Shown here one piece after another: positions 1-7,966 of a stretch of 64,000 bases of DNA (its first letter is position 1; the number at the start of each line of letters is the position of its first letter). The position numbers and the translations under genes were made by a program. Source of the stretch: Palsa-504 sp963808615 (GTDB lineage: Bacteria > Actinomycetota > Actinomycetes > Streptosporangiales > Streptosporangiaceae); the NCBI GenBank assembly GCA_963808615.1, contig CAWEGV010000002.1, forward strand, positions 186,001 to 250,000. Direction: 5' to 3'. Under the pieces are notes generated by a model. It was not told the origin of the DNA, made no database searches, and saw nothing but the letters and a program-made list of their open reading frames with translations.

Positions 1-35
1 GAGCCCTGGCTCGGACCCTCGAAGCGGCCGGCCAG

Positions 36-79
36 GCAGCGCGGGCGGACGATTGCGCCAGCCCGTCCGCCCGCGCTGC
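36..79. terminator. Strong GC hairpin, probable terminator
   Basis: Bases 36-51 and 64-79 form a perfect 16-bp inverted repeat around a 12-base loop. No T-run follows. It lies ahead of the first complete gene and probably ends transcription of a gene left of the window. Confidence 0.55.
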
Positions 80-195
80 ACCGGTGCTGCGTCTGGGTGA
101 GCACGGGACCGGCCGCGTCGGCGGCGCCCGCTGCAGGGTCCTGGGGCTCTCTGACCCGGGAGGTGCGTGTCACCCCGAGGAGGGAGGAACTGGCG

Positions 196-1248
196 ATGGT
201 ACGTAGGTTCACGCGGGCCGTCCGGACCGTGGAGATGCTGGGCGCCGTGGCGGCCGTGGCCATCTTGGCGATCCTGTTCCTGCCCAGGCTGGTCGGCGGC
301 GGGGACGCGGCCCCGTCCGTCATCGAGCAGCCGGACCTGAATGTCGCGGTGGTGCCCGCCGTCGATTCCGCGGGCTTCTTTGTTGCCCTCCACGAGGGCC
401 TGTTCGCGGCACGCGGCCTGCACGTCACCTTCATCCCGGCGGTAAGTTCCGAGACGGTCATCAACGCTCAGGCACTTGACGAGCCGGGCGACCGGATCGA
501 CATCTCCTGCGGCAACTACGTCAGCTACATCCAGGCGCAGGAAAGCTACAACCAGGGCAAGCGGCCTTCCTCGGTCAGCAGCGCCATGGTCGCCGCCGAC
601 CTGGATATCTTCGCCGAAGGCTCGGTGATGGAACCGGGAGCCCAGGGCCTGTACGTGATGCCCGGCTCGCCCATCCGGGCCCTGGGCAGCTTGAAAGGCG
701 AGATCATCGGCGTCAACGCGCCGGGGAACATCCTGTACCTGCTGGCTGCCTCCGCGCTAGCCGATCACGGGCTGAGCGTGTCAGGAGTGCGTTTCGCGTA
801 CTACCCGCTGCCCGAGATGGCCGCGAAGCTCAAGGCCGGAAAGATCGCGGCGGCGGTGTTGCCCGAGCCTTTTGCCAGCCAGGCTGAGCTGTCGATGGGT
901 GTCACGCTGCTCGCAGACCTGGACCAGGGGGCGACCACAGCGTTCCCGGTCCAGGGCTGTGCGGTCACCAGGCAGTGGGCTGCCGTGCATCCGGTGACGC
1001 TGGCCGCGTTCCGTGCCGCGTTCGAACAGGGCCAGGAGATCGCGGACACCAACCGGGCCGCCGTAGAGCAGGCCATGGAGGCGCTGCCATCGCCGTTCGG
1101 CCTGAACGCGGTGCAAGCCGCGACCATGGCGCTCGATTCCTACCCACTCGGAGCGGTCGACGTGACCCGGCTGCAGCGAGTGGCTGACGTCATGCACCAG
1201 TTCCTGGGCTTCCCGTCCTTCAGCGTCCGTCAGATGATCGGGACGTGA
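196..1248 (+). CDS. ABC transporter substrate-binding protein, NMT1/SsuA-like
   Basis: Solute-binding component of a nitrate/sulfonate/pyrimidine-type ABC importer, acting outside the membrane. The ATG at 196 is preferred over an upstream frame opening at 97 because GGGAGGAAC lies just ahead of it. Residues about 12-33 are a hydrophobic anchor, and no lipobox cysteine is seen. The mature part begins with the family pattern VVPAVDSAGFFVALHEGLF, where the 'aGff.A..eGlf.a.Gl' stretch is typical of NMT1/THI5-like proteins. The 350-aa length fits the family. No permease or ATPase gene follows, so any partners lie left of the window or elsewhere. The ligand cannot be predicted. Confidence 0.8.
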   Translation: MVRRFTRAVRTVEMLGAVAAVAILAILFLPRLVGGGDAAPSVIEQPDLNVAVVPAVDSAGFFVALHEGLFAARGLHVTFIPAVSSETVINAQALDEPGDRIDISCGNYVSYIQAQESYNQGKRPSSVSSAMVAADLDIFAEGSVMEPGAQGLYVMPGSPIRALGSLKGEIIGVNAPGNILYLLAASALADHGLSVSGVRFAYYPLPEMAAKLKAGKIAAAVLPEPFASQAELSMGVTLLADLDQGATTAFPVQGCAVTRQWAAVHPVTLAAFRAAFEQGQEIADTNRAAVEQAMEALPSPFGLNAVQAATMALDSYPLGAVDVTRLQRVADVMHQFLGFPSFSVRQMIGT

Positions 1249-1312
1249 CCGCCCCAACCGGGCCCGGGCTACCCACGCCGGACCATGAGGTCACATCGAG
1301 CGTGCGGACCGC

Positions 1313-1498
1313 TTAAGCGTCTGGCCCGGGATCTGCGTCGGCCACCTCGAGATCGGGATCGACCCCGCCTTCCCGGTGCCGTTCTTGCGCGCGCATCACG
1401 GCCCGCATCTTCTCGGCGATCTCATCGTCGTCGGCCACCTCAGGCTCGCTGCCATGTTGGTCGTCGGCGTCCTCCGGCACAGGCCTGTGGTCAGTCAT
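1313..1498 (-). CDS. Small acidic hypothetical protein
   Basis: A 61-residue, strongly acidic protein (about one third Asp/Glu) with a short central helix-like stretch EIAEKMRAVMRAQERHRE. No transmembrane segment, cysteines or known domain are seen. The start is supported by a strong site (GAGGAGGAT) 6-8 bases ahead of the ATG. It stands alone, antiparallel to its neighbours. Function unknown. The ribosome site and sustained codon bias are the reasons to accept it. Confidence 0.55.
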   Translation of the reverse strand: MTDHRPVPEDADDQHGSEPEVADDDEIAEKMRAVMRAQERHREGGVDPDLEVADADPGPDA

Positions 1499-1939
1499 GG
1501 CCAGATCCTCCTCAGGAGCTGAACTGTCGAGCCACGTACGGTATGGAACCTAACACCGTAGTCCGGGCGCGCGGCCAGCGAACGCCTCATCCCGCGTGTC
1601 TGGTCACCCAGGTCAAGGACCAGGGTCTGAGGACTCCGGCGTGGTCGCGTCGTGGCCAGGCACTGAACCCGGCCGAGTGTCCGGAGTTCTGCATGCGCCT
1701 GGCGAGACGGAGCACGAGAGATTGCATGGTGTAGTTATCTGTGCCTCTTGGGTAATTCCGCCGCTTGGTACCTGCGTGTGGTGGCAGCCTGGTGCACTAA
1801 CAGCACCCAGCGTGCGGGCCCCGGGATCCTGTCGCCGTACACCCGCGTAGCATCCACTCGCCACTGGCGATGGGAGTGGCCAGGCCAGCGCCTGGGTGAC
1901 GACTGAACGCGTTCGCCGCGCCCGACCGGAGGCTCGATC
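1499..1939. other. Intergenic, no recognisable gene
   Basis: About 440 bases without a convincing gene on either strand. Several short open frames occur but none has a ribosome site or a recognisable motif. The last part holds the GGAGG site of the next gene (1928-1932). Confidence 0.4.
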
Positions 1940-2755
1940 GTGTCCCGCACGTCCGCCCGCTACGACAAGCCGTCACCGGCTCGCCCCGGCGCGGCTTCCC
2001 GGCACCGGAAGCCGCCACCGGCCGTGCCTGCGTTGCGGCGCAGGGTCGCCCTGGTCGTAGGGATCGCCGTTGCGGTCTTGGCTGTGCTGCTCTCCGGCTG
2101 GCCTGCCGCAGCCCGCTGGGTGGCACGAGCACCCGACATGGCCTGGGTGGACAAGGCTGATTCGCTGGGCCTGAAGCTCGCAGCCTCGCTGGCCGTATAC
2201 GGCAACCCGCAGGCCGTGGTGGTCAGCCAGGGCGTCGCCGTCGTACCGCGCTACTACGACCCTCTCCGTGGCATCAATGGCCTGGTTCTCGAGCGCATCG
2301 ACATGGGCGTCGACTTCGCCGGGTCGGGCCCGATCTATCCTCTGGGCTACGCGGTGATCACCAGCGCGACCGGGAATGCCGATGGATGGCCTGACGGGGG
2401 GTGGATCACCTACCAGCTGACCAATGGCGCTGACGCCGGGCTCATGGTCTACGTGGCCGAAGACGTGGTGCCGACCGTCCTGCCCGGCACGCGCGTGACG
2501 CCCTCGACCGTGATCGGCGAGATGTACGACGGATCCGACGGCATCGAGACCGGATGGGCACAGCCGGACGCCGGGCAATCCGAGCTTGCCGAAGCGGCGG
2601 CTCCGGAAGCCGGAGGAGTCGGCCCGTTCCCGACCGCGATCGGGACTAACTTCGACGAACTGCTCCAGTCCCTGGGCGTGCCGCCGGCGCCCAACTTCGG
2701 CCAGCCCACTTCCGGCGACGTTCCGGCGAACTATCCGCCGGACGGTGGCGGATAA
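1940..2755 (+). CDS. Membrane-anchored M23-like (lysostaphin-fold) protein
   Basis: The GTG start follows GGAGG (1928-1932) by 7 bases. A basic, proline-rich N-terminus is followed by one transmembrane segment (about residues 35-58) and an extracytoplasmic domain. Around residues 118-210 the pattern MGVDFAGSGPIYPLG, then GWITYQL, then TPSTVIGEM resembles the beta-sandwich of M23 peptidases. The usual N-terminal zinc His is replaced (RIDMGVDF keeps only the Asp) and the HxH motif is absent, so hydrolytic activity is doubtful. The tail is rich in Ala, Pro and Gly. It is probably a cell-wall-associated binding or structural protein. Confidence 0.55.
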   Translation: MSRTSARYDKPSPARPGAASRHRKPPPAVPALRRRVALVVGIAVAVLAVLLSGWPAAARWVARAPDMAWVDKADSLGLKLAASLAVYGNPQAVVVSQGVAVVPRYYDPLRGINGLVLERIDMGVDFAGSGPIYPLGYAVITSATGNADGWPDGGWITYQLTNGADAGLMVYVAEDVVPTVLPGTRVTPSTVIGEMYDGSDGIETGWAQPDAGQSELAEAAAPEAGGVGPFPTAIGTNFDELLQSLGVPPAPNFGQPTSGDVPANYPPDGGG

Positions 2756-2867
2756 TCCCAGGCTCAGCGGGCGCAGCCACCTGGCTGACCGCCGACGTTC
2801 CAGAGCCTCAATAACAGCCGCATGCCAGCCGACCAGGCGGCATCACGCAGGTCGGCCAGCATCCTGG

Positions 2868-3809
2868 TTAGTCCCGGAACACTTCCTCCTGGAACCACTT
2901 CCAGGTCCGGGGGATCCCGGCCTCGCGGGCGACCGATGGCGCGTAGCCGAGCATCCGGTTCGCCAGGTCGTACGAGGCGAAGTTGCGGCCCACCTCCCCG
3001 GCCCGCTTGGGCCGGTACTCGATCGGGTGGTCGGGAACCCCCGCCGCCCGGCGGCACAAGTCGGCCAGATCCCTGACCGCGGTCTCGACGCCCGACGCGG
3101 CATGCAGCACTGTGCCGCCCGGGACGTCCTTCTCCAGCGCGAGCTGGAGGGCATTGGAGATGTCGTCCACGTGCACGTAGTCGCGAGACGCCGACCCGTC
3201 GCCGTAGATGATCAAAGGCACGCCCGAGTGGATCGACTCGAAGAAGACGTTGAGCACGCCGCGCTTGCGTGCGCACCATGGCCCGTAGACGTTGCCGAAC
3301 CGGATGGCGACGGTGCGAATCCCGTACGTCTTGGCAAATGCGTGCGCGTAACCCTCGCCGGCCAGCTTGCTCGCCCCGTAGGGCGAGAGCGGCTTGGGCA
3401 GCGACCGCTCGTCGACGGGCGGGGTGGTGTCCCCGATCAGCGCCCCGCCGGTCGAGGCCTGCACCACGCGCTCGACGCCCGCCCGTCGCGCAGCGTCGAG
3501 GACGCGGAACGTGCCGAGCACGTTGACCTCGAAGTTCGTCCCCGGATCCTGTACGGAACCGATCACCGAGCCAGCGGCGGCCAGGTGGATGATCGCCCTC
3601 ATGCCCTCGAGGGCCTCGTCCAGCGCGGCCGCATCGCGGATGTCGCCCTTGACCAGTTCGGCGTCCACGCCAGCCAGGTGCGCGGCGTCGCCGGTGCTGA
3701 GGTTGTCGAGCACCCGGACCCGGTAACCGCTCGCCACCAGCCGTCGCACCAGCGTCGCACCCACGAAACCGGCACCGCCGGTGACCAGGATTCCGTCGCA
3801 AGCACTCAC
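2868..3809 (-). CDS. NAD-dependent epimerase/dehydratase (extended SDR)
   Basis: Probable nucleotide-sugar epimerase or dehydratase of the GalE/RmlB superfamily. The Rossmann motif GGAGFVG lies close to the start, the catalytic YGASK (Tyr-x3-Lys) near the middle, an STGGAL strand supplies the catalytic Ser/Thr, and RFGNVYGP is the typical substrate-loop motif. The GTG at 3809 gives 313 aa and begins just before the Rossmann motif; an ATG at 3845 would add 12 residues. Neither has a good ribosome site. It is convergent with the M23-like gene. No other sugar-nucleotide genes are adjacent, so the substrate is unknown. Confidence 0.85.
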   Translation of the reverse strand: MSACDGILVTGGAGFVGATLVRRLVASGYRVRVLDNLSTGDAAHLAGVDAELVKGDIRDAAALDEALEGMRAIIHLAAAGSVIGSVQDPGTNFEVNVLGTFRVLDAARRAGVERVVQASTGGALIGDTTPPVDERSLPKPLSPYGASKLAGEGYAHAFAKTYGIRTVAIRFGNVYGPWCARKRGVLNVFFESIHSGVPLIIYGDGSASRDYVHVDDISNALQLALEKDVPGGTVLHAASGVETAVRDLADLCRRAAGVPDHPIEYRPKRAGEVGRNFASYDLANRMLGYAPSVAREAGIPRTWKWFQEEVFRD

Positions 3810-3863
3810 AAGAGAGGGAGTGTACCGTCGCCCCGCAGGCCGCATTCCCAGTTCGCGGCGGCG

Positions 3864-5011
3864 TCAGCGCGGCTGGCGGCCGAGGACGAGCACGCCGGCC
3901 GTGGCGAATGACCCGCCGTTGCCGAGCACCACGCTGATGTCCGGGGACTCCACCTGGGCGGCTGCCTCGCCGCGGACCTGGCGGACCGCCTCGGTGATGG
4001 CGAACATGCCGTACATCCCCGTGTGGGTGTAGGAGAGGCCGCCGCCGTTGGTGTTGAGCGGCAGCCGGCCGCCCGGCTCGGTGTTGCCGTCGGCGATGAA
4101 CGCCCCGGCCTCGCCCTGGCTGACGAACCCGAGCGCCTCCAGGCCGTAGATCGGCACGTGCGCGAACGCGTCGTAGACCATCAGGTGGCTGACGTCGGAG
4201 GTGGTGACGCCGGCCTCGGCCAAGGCGGCCCGGCCGGCCAGCCGGAAGGCCCGCGACTCGGTGAAGTCGGCCAGCTGCGAGATCATCGGGGCTTCGGCCG
4301 ACTCGCCGGTGCCGAGCACGTGCACGGCGGGCTTGGGTATCTCGCCCGCGCGATCGGCGGACATGATCACCAGCGCGCCGCCGCCGTCGGTGACCAGGCA
4401 GCACTCGAGCAGGTGGAACGGGTAGGCGATGAGCCGGGAGGCCAGTACGTCCTCGACCGTGATCGGGTCGCGGTACGCCGCGCGGGGGTTCTTGGCCGCC
4501 CACCGGCGCTGCGCCACCGCGACATAGGCGAGCTGAGGCTCGGTGAGCCCGAACTCCTTCATGTACCGCAGCGCGGTGATGGTGAAGGTGGTGGTCGGGC
4601 CGAACGTGCCGTACGGTACCTCGAACTGGCCGGCCGGCGAGGACGGGGCGTTCCGGAACGACGCCTCGCCGACCCGGGATCGTCCCGATTGCCCGTGCGT
4701 CACCAGCACGGTCTGCGCGTAGCCGGCCCGGATCGCCGCCGCCGCGTGCCTGACGTGCAGCAGGAACGAGGTACCGCCGACCCCGGTGCCGTCGATCCAG
4801 CGCGGGGTGATGCCGAGCGCGTGCGCGACCTGAGCCGGCCCGGGGAGGAGACGGTGGCGATCCCGTCGATGTCCCGCAGCCGCAGCCCGGCGTCCCGGAC
4901 CGCGTTGACCGCCGCCTCGGCGTGCAGCGCCAGCGCGGAGTAGCCAGGCAGCCTACCGACCTGGTCGGTCTCCGCCGCGCCCGCGATGATGACCCCGCTG
5001 CCGCGGCTCAT
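3864..5011 (-). pseudogene. SCP2-type thiolase/acetyl-CoA acetyltransferase, frameshifted
   Basis: Thiolase-superfamily protein that would cleave or condense acyl-CoA thioesters. The N-terminal part (IIAGAAETDQVGRLPGYSAL to DIDGIATVSSPG) is in one frame. It continues in another frame from PAQVAHALGITPRWIDGTG through LVTHGQSGRSR and YDAFAHVPIYGLEALGF to GGLSYTHTGMYG. The switch lies in a G/C run near 4837-4845 and is explained by one missing base. Both halves are otherwise well conserved and together give the normal ~385 aa. It overlaps the upstream Zn-ribbon gene by 4 bases (ATGA), the usual arrangement because the two proteins form a complex. Confidence 0.75.
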
Positions 5012-5439
5012 GGGCCGGCTCCCTCCCGAGCCGGAGTGAACAGGGGCAGGTAGACGTCGCCGCGCCGCTCGAACGTCACCCGCAGCGGCATGTCAAGCAC
5101 CAGGTCCTCCGGGGTGTTGGGCACGCCGACCAGGTTGGTCATCATCCGGGGCCCCTCGGCCAGCTGGACCACCGCGATGGCGTAGGGGCCGTCGTCCTCG
5201 AAGCCGGGCGCGGGCCGGTGGTTGATCACGTAGGAGTACAGCGTGGCCCGGCCGCTGGCGGTGACCCACTCGACGTTGACCGAGCCGCAACCCGGGCACA
5301 CCGGGCGGGGGTCGAAATAGGCCTGGCCGCAATCCGCGCACCGCTGGATGCGCAGCTCGCCCGCGGCGCAGCCGTCCCAGAAGGGCTGCGTGTCCGGCGT
5401 GGGCACCGGCACCGGCTTGCCGGAAATGGGCACGGTCAT
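5008..5439 (-). CDS. Zn-ribbon domain OB-fold protein (DUF35), thiolase partner
   Basis: A 143-aa acyl-CoA-associated protein of the DUF35 family. An N-terminal rubredoxin-like zinc ribbon has CADCG and CPGCG about 14 residues apart (residues ~33-51), followed by an OB-fold with the typical GRATLYSYVINHRPAPGF stretch. Family members bind SCP2-type thiolases or hydratases and help hold CoA substrates. The start overlaps the end of the upstream SDR by 4 bases and the stop overlaps the thiolase start by 4 bases, indicating translational coupling. Confidence 0.85.
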   Translation of the reverse strand: MTVPISGKPVPVPTPDTQPFWDGCAAGELRIQRCADCGQAYFDPRPVCPGCGSVNVEWVTASGRATLYSYVINHRPAPGFEDDGPYAIAVVQLAEGPRMMTNLVGVPNTPEDLVLDMPLRVTFERRGDVYLPLFTPAREGAGP

Positions 5440-6323
5440 GACCCCGGTCGGCCGAGCGCGGGCCCGAACGAGCGCTCGATCTGCGCCGCCAGCGCGTCCA
5501 GCGGCCAGGGCTCGGTGCCGATCAGCCGGATCACCGGCTGCGGGTTGTTATAGAGCGCAACTTCGTATCCGGCGGCGTGCACGATCCGGCCGGTGATCCA
5601 GCCGGATCGCTCGCTGGCCAGGTAGGCGACCAGCGGCGCCACGTTGTCCGGCGAGCGCTCGTCGGCCGTCCCTGGCCTGGCCCGGCGCCGCTCGTCCGGC
5701 ACCGATTCGGTCATCCTGGTGGCCGCGCCCGGCGAGACGGCGTTCACCGTCACCCCGTACCTGGCCAGGGAGTTGGCGGCGGAATAGGTCAGCCCGACGA
5801 TGCCCATCTTGGCCGCCGCGTAGTTCGGCTGCCCGGGGTTGCCGTGCAGCCCGGAGACCGAGGTGAAGTTTATGATCCGGTTCTGGGCTGACTCGTCGCG
5901 CTGCCCGCGCCAGTGCGCGGCGGCGAACTTCGTGGTGTTGAACGCGCCCTTGAGGTGGACTCGGATCACGTCGTCCCACTCCTGCTCGGTCATGTTGAAG
6001 ACCATCCGGTCCCGCAGGATTCCGGCCGCGTTGACCAGCACGTCGAGCCGCCCGAACTCGCTGATCGCGGTCTTGATCAGGTCTTCGGCCGCCGCGTGAT
6101 CGGACACGTCGGCGCCGTTGCCCACCGCGCGGCCCCCGCGGCCGCCGATCTCGTCCGCCACCTGCCGCGCCGGACCCGCGTCGCTGCCGGAGCCGTCCAG
6201 CGCGCCGCCCAGGTCGTTGACCACCACGGACATTCCCTCGCTGGCCAGCAGAACCGCCACCGACCGGCCGATGCCGCGCCCGGCACCGGTCACGATCCCT
6301 ACCCGCCCGTCCAGGCTTCCCAT
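5436..6323 (-). CDS. SDR oxidoreductase (3-hydroxyacyl-CoA dehydrogenase-like)
   Basis: Classical short-chain dehydrogenase: GAGRGIG cofactor loop, NNDLGG-like acidic turn after beta 2, NAAGILRD, and the catalytic Ser...YAAAK. The long loop after beta 2 and the ILRDRMVFNMTEQEWD motif resemble the dehydrogenase unit of peroxisomal multifunctional enzyme type 2. Oxidation of 3-hydroxyacyl-CoA therefore fits its coupling to the Zn-ribbon protein and thiolase. I start at ATG 6323 (MGSLDGR, 295 aa); an ATG at 6365 would add a non-family extension and intrude on the operator region. First gene of a three-gene leftward operon. Confidence 0.85.
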   Translation of the reverse strand: MGSLDGRVGIVTGAGRGIGRSVAVLLASEGMSVVVNDLGGALDGSGSDAGPARQVADEIGGRGGRAVGNGADVSDHAAAEDLIKTAISEFGRLDVLVNAAGILRDRMVFNMTEQEWDDVIRVHLKGAFNTTKFAAAHWRGQRDESAQNRIINFTSVSGLHGNPGQPNYAAAKMGIVGLTYSAANSLARYGVTVNAVSPGAATRMTESVPDERRRARPGTADERSPDNVAPLVAYLASERSGWITGRIVHAAGYEVALYNNPQPVIRLIGTEPWPLDALAAQIERSFGPALGRPGS

Positions 6324-6373
6324 GCCGCTCGCCTGGCCTTCCCGCCCGCAGGCCGCCAGTACCATCCCGGATT

Positions 6374-6408
6374 AGAATTACCTTCTGGAATTAGCTTCTA
6401 GGCCAGAA
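6374..6408. promoter_or_regulatory. Paired palindromic operator between divergent SDR and TetR genes
   Basis: Two half-site pairs lie in the divergent promoter region. AGAA-N5-TTCT occupies 6374-6386 and the inverted form TTCT-N5-AGAA occupies 6396-6408. The same AGAA-N5-TTCT core occurs at 7907-7919 ahead of the acyl-CoA dehydrogenase. The simplest reading is an operator bound by the adjacent TetR protein. Confidence 0.55.
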
Positions 6409-6454
6409 TCCCCGGGCGTGTCAAGGCCCCGGCCAGCGGATCGGTGAGGGCGGG

Positions 6455-7120
6455 ATGAGCAAGCAGTCGCCGGCTCAGCCGGGTCGGCGCGAGCAGCAGG
6501 CGGGCGGGACCTGGCAGTGGGGCAGCACCCCGAAAACCCGCCAGGTGCTGCTGGACGCGGCGCGTCAGGTCTTCGCCGAGCAGGGATTCTCCCAGACCAG
6601 CATCGCCGACGTGGTGGAGCGGGCCGGCTCGAGCGTGGGCAGCCTGTACCACCACTTCGGCGGCAAGAGCGAGCTCTTCCTGGCCCTGTGGCAAGAGCAC
6701 CAGCGCACCCAGGAAGAGGCGGCCAGCCGGGCGGTGTCCCGGCTGCGGAAGGCCGCCGTGACCGATACCACCGAACTGTTCTGCGCCGGCGCCCGGGCCT
6801 ACATGGAGGGCAGCTGGCTGCGCCGGGACCTGGCGCTGCTGTTCTTCTCCGGTGACGGCCCGCCGGAGTTCGAGGTGGCCAAGCGGCGCCGTGGCAGCGA
6901 GTGGGCCGCCCAGAACGACGTCCTGCTCGGCCTGTCGGACTCCCCGCGGGACCGGCTGTACGCGGCGATGCTCACCGCGCTGGTCGCCGAGGGCGCTCGC
7001 CAGGTGGCCTCGGCCCCCAACCGTCGCCACGCCCACGAGACCATCGAAGCGGTCCTCGAGTACGCCCGCCGCCTGCTGTCCGGCGGTCCCTGGCGCCCGG
7101 CCGACGCCGCCAGCATATAG
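6455..7120 (+). CDS. TetR family regulator, probable CoA-ester catabolism repressor
   Basis: A 221-aa regulator. The N-terminal helix-turn-helix (about residues 26-72) has FAEQGFSQTSIADVVERAGS and SVGSLYHHFGGKSELF, the standard TetR recognition-helix region; the remainder is a helical ligand-binding domain. A GTGAGGGCGGG site precedes the ATG. It is divergent from the SDR/Zn-ribbon/thiolase operon, with a paired palindrome between them, and near acyl-CoA dehydrogenase genes bearing a related palindrome. By analogy with KstR/FadR-type TetR proteins the effector may be an acyl-CoA; this is inference. Confidence 0.85.
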   Translation: MSKQSPAQPGRREQQAGGTWQWGSTPKTRQVLLDAARQVFAEQGFSQTSIADVVERAGSSVGSLYHHFGGKSELFLALWQEHQRTQEEAASRAVSRLRKAAVTDTTELFCAGARAYMEGSWLRRDLALLFFSGDGPPEFEVAKRRRGSEWAAQNDVLLGLSDSPRDRLYAAMLTALVAEGARQVASAPNRRHAHETIEAVLEYARRLLSGGPWRPADAASI

Positions 7121-7122
7121 AC

Positions 7123-7156
7123 GGCCCGTACGTCGTTCTTTTCTACATAACGGGCC
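7123..7156. terminator. Weak inverted repeat after the TetR gene
   Basis: GGCCCGT (7123-7129) pairs with ACGGGCC (7150-7156) across a 20-base T-rich loop, immediately after the TetR stop and before the convergent pseudogene. Possible bidirectional terminator; the loop is long. Confidence 0.3.
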
Positions 7157-7245
7157 ATGGTGCGGGCTCCGGAGCCCGTCCCCGATCACCAGCCAGAACG
7201 ACGTCCCGGGCGTGCCCGGCTGACCATGACCGGATTCCTGCGAGG

Positions 7246-7796
7246 TCATGCTCGGTCGGCCCGTACCGCGGATGCTGCGGGCGCCAGGATCGCGGCCCGG
7301 TCCAGCAGCGGCTGGCAGCGGCGGTGAAGCTCTCCACCAGGCTGATCATCGATTGGTGCTGGGGATCTTCGCTGGCGCGCAGGTCCTTCAGTCCCGCCAG
7401 GATGGTCTGGGCGGTGACAGTACGGCTCGCGCGCTTCGGCGAGTCGGCCCCACATTCGCAGCGCCTGCCCAGCGATGGCCCGGGCGCGCGCGGCCGCCCG
7501 GGCAGGTCCCGGGCCTCCGACAGCGGGGTGAACCCCACCAGGTCACAGAACAGCACCGAGCACACCCGCCGCTCGGCCACCGGCCCGTCGGCCTCCGCAA
7601 CATCCGGCGGTACCGTCGCAGCCACCGGCGAGGCCGCAGCCACCTCGGCCAGCGCGTGCCCGCACGCATGACAGAACTGGTTGCCGGCGATAACGGACTC
7701 ACCACACCCCGGGCATCTCCCAACGGGGGCACCGCAGTTCCCGCAGAACCTGTGGCCCTCCCCAAGGGACGCGCCGCACCGCGCGCACCTGTCCAC
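7246..7796 (-). pseudogene. Shredded paralogue of the zinc-ribbon/cyclase/TPR regulator
   Basis: Remnant of a protein like the intact 1193-aa cyclase at 19318-22899. The double zinc ribbon (CARCG...CGNCG, CPGCG...CHACG) and the start of the cyclase domain (SVLFCDLVGFTPLSEARD) are intact from GTG 7796. Then come short patches in changing frames that match the intact gene in order: an ARAIAGQALRMWGRLAEARE patch (TPR region), a TILAGLKDLRASEDPQ patch, and CQPLLDRAA (extreme C-terminus). The second cyclase metal site, the ATPase and most TPRs are deleted, so it is non-functional. Confidence 0.75.
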
Positions 7797-7903
7797 CAGG
7801 CATTTATACCCCCGGCACGCCGCCGCGTACACGGCCGGGCGCCAGGCGCACGGTCCGGCGCCCGCCCCTTGACAACCGGTCCCGCCCTGAGCTTCGATCG
7901 AGA

Positions 7904-7920
7904 CTAGAATCCTATTCTAG
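7904..7920. promoter_or_regulatory. Perfect 17-bp palindromic operator
   Basis: CTAGAAT-CCT-ATTCTAG is a perfect 7-3-7 palindrome. It sits 47-63 bases ahead of the acyl-CoA dehydrogenase start, where a repressor would act. It contains the AGAA-N5-TTCT core seen twice in the SDR/TetR promoter. Probable TetR-family operator controlling the dehydrogenase/CoA-ligase/dehydrogenase operon. Confidence 0.6.
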
Positions 7921-7966
7921 GATTAGCGATCAGAACCAGCTCGCGGCCTGGGTGCGGAGGCTTGCC

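Noticed and set aside
1735..1950. Possible transposase remnant (leftward frame with YGDRIPGPARWVLL)
   Set aside because: Only a weak resemblance over a dozen residues; no ends, no catalytic residues.
2764..4503. 579-codon leftward frame across epimerase and thiolase
   Set aside because: Low-complexity Arg/Gly composition and conflict with two genes that have clear domains.
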